Shown here one piece after another: positions 49,746-53,521 of a stretch of DNA of 53,521 nucleotides. Source of the DNA: Treponema sp. Lineage in GTDB: Bacteria; Spirochaetota; Spirochaetia; Treponematales; Treponemataceae. Under the pieces are notes generated by a model. The model made no database searches. It worked only from the letters and a program-made list of their open reading frames with translations, and had not been told where the DNA came from. The position numbers and the translations under genes were made by a program. The stretch covers positions 1-53,521 of the forward strand of contig JAFSJW010000065.1 in NCBI GenBank assembly GCA_017449265.1. Direction: 5' to 3'. Numbering within the stretch: position 1 is the stretch's first letter; each line of letters opens with the position of its first letter.

Positions 49746-50636
49746 CTATTCGATTTTCTTCAAGCCCGACTTGCTTTCGTATTTCTCAACGCGCTGTTTT
49801 TCATCATTGCGATGAGCATCTTTGGAATCCTTTCCGACTGCACATTTGACTGTAATGCCAGCAACAAGCAGGAGAACCACAGCACTGAGTGAGATAAGGA
49901 TGATTCTTTTTAATTTTTCGCTTTTAATGCACTTCTCAATTCTTTCTCTCTTGCTTGCATCTACGCGCTCACAAATTCTCTTATAACGCTTATATTCAAA
50001 AGTATCGTGTTTCATCTTTGAGAGCTTATAGAGATATTTATCGATATCACTACTTATGCCACCACTATAAATAGTCGAGTATATATTATGAATTTCATTT
50101 TGTTCATTTTTCGTCAAAAGAAAGCGTATATTTTCCTCAACCTGTGCATTTATAATAAATGCTTCACTTCCTGCGCCCATATCCCTTGTAGCCGAACCCA
50201 GGTAATCAATTTTAGAATCCAATAAACATGATGGTGAATAAATAGCTGCCCAACAAAAATTTTCTTTTTCGATTTCTTCCCAAATAAAATCTATCAAGTC
50301 TCCCTTCTCACGATGCTCGGAGACTTCTTTTGTGTACTTTTCCTTTAATTCTTTTTGGAGAAAAGTTCTTCTAATATAGTTGCATCTTGGAATATCATTG
50401 ATTTTAAGCTCTTGAAACCATGAATCAAAATCACCGGTTTTCTTGTGTTCTTCAACCAGAGCAGTTATATGTGGCTCAAACTTATCATCGTACTCTTTTT
50501 GCTCTTCTTCCGTCCAATGCTCCATAAGCATTTCGAAATTTTTCAGGCTCTCGTCCCGTGCTTTGAGAAGAAAGTCAATCAAGTCACCTGCTTTGCGGTG
50601 CTGCTCTACCAGTGTTTTTGCTTCCTGTTCGGTCAT
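49746..50636 (-). CDS. EQHRKxGD-repeat membrane protein, paralogue A
   Basis: A 296-residue protein of a family I do not recognise. It has at least three repeats of an LVxQHRKxGDxxDFL-type motif (about residues 9, 63 and 107), helical and charged in between, then a membrane helix (about 246-266) and a short tail DEKQRVEKYESKSGLKKIE. The first about 60 residues and the last 19 are almost the same as those of paralogue B (51200-52231), while the middle differs greatly. Repeats lie before the helix and the tail after it. The start has GGAG 12 bases upstream, a little far. A helical-repeat binding surface is the likely reading; partner unknown. Confidence 0.7.
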   Translation of the reverse strand: MTEQEAKTLVEQHRKAGDLIDFLLKARDESLKNFEMLMEHWTEEEQKEYDDKFEPHITALVEEHKKTGDFDSWFQELKINDIPRCNYIRRTFLQKELKEKYTKEVSEHREKGDLIDFIWEEIEKENFCWAAIYSPSCLLDSKIDYLGSATRDMGAGSEAFIINAQVEENIRFLLTKNEQNEIHNIYSTIYSGGISSDIDKYLYKLSKMKHDTFEYKRYKRICERVDASKRERIEKCIKSEKLKRIILISLSAVVLLLVAGITVKCAVGKDSKDAHRNDEKQRVEKYESKSGLKKIE

Positions 50637-50743
50637 AATAGGTCATAACTCCGTGTAATGTTTATTTGTGCGGCTGGGCATTGTCCCGCCGAAATTGGTT
50701 TTAATTCTAAAAGATACTTATCTTTAACATCGCAGTTAGTTCT

Positions 50744-51163
50744 TTAATTAACTTCTATTACCTCAATATCTATTTCAGAAGTTACCATCTGAAATAGTTT
50801 TGCGGCATACAATCTACATGATGTTTTGTCATCATCTTTAGAAATTCTTAAAATTTCTAAATTATTCTTTTTTGCAAACTCCTTGTACAAATTCCATCCA
50901 GCACCTTTTGTTCTTATTGCAGATACACAAACATCGCATTTTTGCTCTTCAAAATAATCAATATTTTTTTGCAAAATATCTCCTGTATCTCCTGACGTAC
51001 AAACGGAAATTCTAGTATCGTTAAAAGAAAATGTAGCCATGCTGTCATATTCTCTGGAAATTTCAAACGAATCAGAAACAATGCTTAACAAATTAATCAG
51101 GATATTAAGAGTTGTCGTTTTTCCACTTTCAGCTTTACCAGATAGAGCAATAATTTTTTTCAT
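50744..51163 (-). CDS. Small P-loop NTPase
   Basis: A 139-residue single-domain protein with Walker A GKAESGKTTT (9-18), a hydrophobic strand FSFNDTRISVCTSGDTGD where a Walker B or switch region would be, and a C-terminal strand IDIEVIEVN. It is short and lacks clear GTPase NKxD or ABC signature motifs, so the nucleotide is not fixed. GGAGG lies 9 bases before ATG 51163. It sits between two repeat proteins that share its upstream sequence, and may be part of the same duplicated unit. Its working partner is unknown. The likely cytosolic location suits the cytosolic part of those proteins only if they face inward. Confidence 0.72.
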   Translation of the reverse strand: MKKIIALSGKAESGKTTTLNILINLLSIVSDSFEISREYDSMATFSFNDTRISVCTSGDTGDILQKNIDYFEEQKCDVCVSAIRTKGAGWNLYKEFAKKNNLEILRISKDDDKTSCRLYAAKLFQMVTSEIDIEVIEVN

Positions 51164-51199
51164 TAGTGAGTTCCTCCTTAAAAAAATTTCAAAGTGTTT

Positions 51200-52231
51200 C
51201 TATTCGATTTTCTTCAAGCCTGACTTGCCTTCGTACTTCTCAACGCGCTGCTTCTCATCGTTGAGCTGTTTTTCCCGCACATCTTTTGTCGCAATATGTC
51301 TGATTAAACAGAAGCCGATACCGATAACAACCAAAGCGCAGAATGATATAAGCCCGATTTTCTTAATCTTGGCAGACAGATTTATTGAAGCAATTTTTTT
51401 GTCCAATGCCTCAATATTTTTGGAATATTTCATGTGGCTTCTTATTTTCATAAGCCTTTTATATTCCGCACTGTCTTTCTTTTTCTTTGCAAGCCCCAAC
51501 ACATATTCTCCCGCCAACCTACTTTCATCGAAAAGCCAATCTTCTCTCTCGCCTGCGCAATATGTGATAGCAAAATGGAAAGAGTCAAATTCGTTCGTTT
51601 CTTTTTTTGACAGGATTGGACGGATTACAATCCATTCTAAAGGATAATGTTCAACCAGCCATTTGTCTGTATCTTCTACTTTAAATTGCTCGCGTACAGC
51701 TTTCTCTATACTAGACGAGTATTTAGAAAAAAGATATTTCCATGAATTTGTTTTTTCACACCAATCAAAAAGCCAGCCAATAACATCTCCGCTTTTTCTC
51801 TGCTCGGCAATTATTTTTTCAAATATTGGAGAAGCGTAAAATTTTAACTCTTCTGATTTAGAGTTTTTGCAAACCCAATATAAATGCTCATCATCCGAAG
51901 CAATTTCCTGAAAATATTGCTCCATATCGTCGGCTTTACGATGCTCCAAAAGCTCTGGATTCCAAGCAACATAGCGGTAACGGTTTCTGTCATTTTTAGA
52001 AAGCTCTTCAAGCCATGAATCAAAATCACCGTTCTTCTTGTGTGTTTCAACCAATTCGTTAATATGAGAATCTAATTTTTCGTTATACTCTTTTTCTTCT
52101 TCTTTCGTCCAATGCTTGATAAGCATTTCGAAATTTTTCAGGTTCTCGTCCCGCGTTTTGAGAAGAAAGTCAATTAAGTCGCCAGCTTTGCGGTGCTGTT
52201 CTACCAGTGTTTTTGCTTCAGATTCAGTCAT
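51200..52231 (-). CDS. EQHRKxGD-repeat membrane protein, paralogue B
   Basis: A 343-residue paralogue of 49746-50636. I count five likely repeats of the motif, at about residues 9, 63, 96, 142 and 181, in varied forms: EQHRKAGDLIDFLL, ETHKKNGDFDSWLE, LEHRKADDMEQYF, AEQRKSGDVIGWLF and REQFKVEDTDKWLV. A membrane helix (about 294-314) and the shared tail DEKQRVEKYEGKSGLKKIE end the protein. AAGGAG is 9 bases before ATG 52231. The DNA around its 3' end and the spacer to the P-loop gene match those of paralogue A. Not a recognised family; a membrane-anchored helical-repeat protein by appearance. Confidence 0.72.
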   Translation of the reverse strand: MTESEAKTLVEQHRKAGDLIDFLLKTRDENLKNFEMLIKHWTKEEEKEYNEKLDSHINELVETHKKNGDFDSWLEELSKNDRNRYRYVAWNPELLEHRKADDMEQYFQEIASDDEHLYWVCKNSKSEELKFYASPIFEKIIAEQRKSGDVIGWLFDWCEKTNSWKYLFSKYSSSIEKAVREQFKVEDTDKWLVEHYPLEWIVIRPILSKKETNEFDSFHFAITYCAGEREDWLFDESRLAGEYVLGLAKKKKDSAEYKRLMKIRSHMKYSKNIEALDKKIASINLSAKIKKIGLISFCALVVIGIGFCLIRHIATKDVREKQLNDEKQRVEKYEGKSGLKKIE

Positions 52232-52346
52232 AGTTATTTACTCCTTGTTCTATGTTAGATTTAATTTGAGGAAAAAATTTATGCATTATTTTTCATAAAT
52301 TATTCTCCACAAGTTTTTAGTATTTATATGTGTCTTTTTTGCCTTT

Positions 52347-53351
52347 TTATTCCTCAGAATCTACCTTTCGTAAAGTCTGGCATAATTTAATACACTCATC
52401 GCCACCATACAAAATGACATCTGGTATATATTTTGCGATATTTGTTTTTCGTCTGAGAATTTTAAAGCTGTCCTTATTAAAAAACTGATTTACGATACAG
52501 ATATGACGCTTTGGAGGATTTGCAGTTTTCTTTTCATTCTGTAATGTTTTATAAGGATTTGCCTTTTGGAAGCCGAAAATTAATCCCCATTCTACTATGT
52601 CAATATGATTATGCCTTTTTTTCTTGTTTGCACTTTTATTTTTATAACGTAATTTTTTATCTGAAAAGCGACCAATCCAAATTTTTTTTTCATAATTATC
52701 TAAAAAGTCTCTCGTTACAGGATCTGTGATACTTGAAATTCTGTTTGATATAAAATCTTGCTCACTAATTCCGATGTAAAATCTTGATAATTTTTTTTCT
52801 CTTTTCCCTTTTATTTTGCCAAAAGCAAAATAGAAATTAAATTCACTTTTCGATATACCAAAATTATTTTCCCATTTTTGGCATTTATCTATGGATTCAA
52901 ATGGACCGAACCACTGAATTAAAAAAACATCGTTTATGTTATAAAATTTTCCAGCTTTATCTTCGATAATATCCAATATTTTGTCAGTCAGCAAACCATA
53001 TTCAATTCCAGTTTTCTTTCCTCTTTCTGTATAGCAATCTTTATCCTCATCATAGAAACCCAAATCAATCATTGTGTCATAAAAAATACCACGTTTAAGT
53101 TCGGTTTTTTTGACAGCCGATTTCCATGTATAATAGTGAGTTCCTGAAGATTCTAGCATATCTTCGATTTTAACTTTTAATTCATCAATTTCTTCTTCCT
53201 TTATCAGGCTTTCTTCATCTGAAATAAGGTCGTTTTTTAAGAGGAAATCTTTAAAATTGCCGAAAGACATTTCTTCGATTAATTCAGAGTCACATTTAAT
53301 GTTAGAAAAAAAATCTTTTAGGCTTATTTTTTTAGATTTTCCATTTCTCAT
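52347..53351 (-). CDS. Protein with possible antirepressor-like and GIY-YIG-like domains
   Basis: A 334-residue soluble, basic protein. Residues about 60-120 contain ELKRGIFYDTMIDLGFYDED and TERGKKTGIEYG, which resemble the C-terminal domain of phage antirepressors. Residues about 172-285 could be a GIY-YIG-type nuclease fold: YFAFGKI (174-180), RFYIGIS (190-196), a following Arg, IWIGRFS, the glutamate in DIVEWGLI (E254) and a terminal Asn in TANPPK. The spacing fits the general plan of that family but no single motif is decisive. AGGAGG lies 7 bases before ATG 53351. Codon use and AT content resemble the repeat-protein block and not the rest of the window, as is usual for acquired DNA. Confidence 0.5.
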   Translation of the reverse strand: MRNGKSKKISLKDFFSNIKCDSELIEEMSFGNFKDFLLKNDLISDEESLIKEEEIDELKVKIEDMLESSGTHYYTWKSAVKKTELKRGIFYDTMIDLGFYDEDKDCYTERGKKTGIEYGLLTDKILDIIEDKAGKFYNINDVFLIQWFGPFESIDKCQKWENNFGISKSEFNFYFAFGKIKGKREKKLSRFYIGISEQDFISNRISSITDPVTRDFLDNYEKKIWIGRFSDKKLRYKNKSANKKKRHNHIDIVEWGLIFGFQKANPYKTLQNEKKTANPPKRHICIVNQFFNKDSFKILRRKTNIAKYIPDVILYGGDECIKLCQTLRKVDSEE

Positions 53352-53399
53352 TAATGAACCTCCTGACCATACTCAAATAGGAAGACCTGCTATGAAATG

Positions 53400-53521
53400 T
53401 CAATCATTTGACGAAGCATTTTTCAATGTTTTTTCAGCAAGTTTTGAGACATCAACATCAGGAGGAAAAATAGGAACGTAATCAATATTGTTTTTAAGAA
53501 CAGTGAAGACAACATTGAGAA
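53400..53521 (-). CDS. C-terminus of an unknown protein (partial)
   Basis: On the minus strand the frame entering at the window edge reads about 39 codons and stops at TGA (53402-53400). It ends TVLKNNIDYVPIFPPDVDVS, then KLAEKTLKNASSND. The family is not recognised. The next gene starts 48 bases further on, so the two are probably cotranscribed. Confidence 0.5.
   Translation of the reverse strand, partial: LNVVFTVLKNNIDYVPIFPPDVDVSKLAEKTLKNASSND

Noticed and set aside
1..53521. tRNA, rRNA, CRISPR, insertion sequence or prophage
   Set aside because: No cloverleaf-like gene, direct-repeat array, transposase, integrase or structural phage gene was recognised on reading both strands.

Overview
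The window looks like chromosome of a host-associated Treponema-like spirochaete. The organism call is an inference from several things seen together: moderate GC, many lipoproteins and methyl-accepting/cyclic-nucleotide sensors, a hexokinase of the spirochaete type, a TrpB2-type tryptophan synthase without TrpA, a PEP mutase/phosphonopyruvate decarboxylase pathway, and C9 homopolymer tracts of the kind treponemes use for phase variation. No rRNA, tRNA, CRISPR array, transposase or integrase gene was recognised.

Layout. (1) 1-15981: a cell-surface/phosphonate locus. Phosphonopyruvate decarboxylase (221-1363) lies near a three-gene minus-strand operon (7821->2511): a YidC-like/alkaline-phosphatase-superfamily fusion, a TagB/TagF-like CDP-glycerol glycerophosphotransferase and PEP mutase. 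A second copy of the YidC-like fusion (7975-10644) is transcribed divergently from a strongly palindromic control region and is followed by queA. A minus-strand operon of a DegT aminotransferase and three molybdenum-hydroxylase-like subunits, the largest of them much reduced, follows. (2) 16091-18474: an MBOAT O-acyltransferase with a C9 tract in its coding start, plus its SGNH partner. (3) 18543-23690: FocA-type channel, a YdjI/YdjG-like membrane-stress pair and a FucO-like lactaldehyde reductase. (4) 24087-39029: signalling-rich region: a periplasmic-sensor GGDEF-EAL protein with a C9 tract next to its -10 box, a chemotaxis receptor, an SDR, TrpB2, an ion permease, a beta-propeller adenylate cyclase coupled to a urea-type binding lipoprotein, a sigma-54 activator without a DNA-binding domain, and a STAS protein. 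(5) 39135-43250: SUMF1-like protein, hexokinase and acyl-CoA ligase. (6) 43469-49479: exported envelope proteins (LPP20-like and CsgG/LpoB-like). (7) 49482-53521: an AT-richer accessory block with three paralogous repeat proteins sharing nearly identical ends, a small P-loop NTPase, and a possible GIY-YIG-fold protein.

How it fits together. Region 1-2 probably builds and decorates a surface polymer: PEP mutase and Ppd make phosphonoacetaldehyde, the glycerophosphotransferase and the fusion proteins are candidates for moving phospho- or phosphono-groups onto a lipid or glycan, and MBOAT/SGNH adds acyl groups, possibly switching on and off. Two dispersed palindrome families occupy several intergenic spaces. 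The most unusual items are the paired YidC-phosphatase-superfamily fusions, the two C9 tracts, the sensor cyclase/binding-lipoprotein pair and the repeat-protein cassette at the right end.
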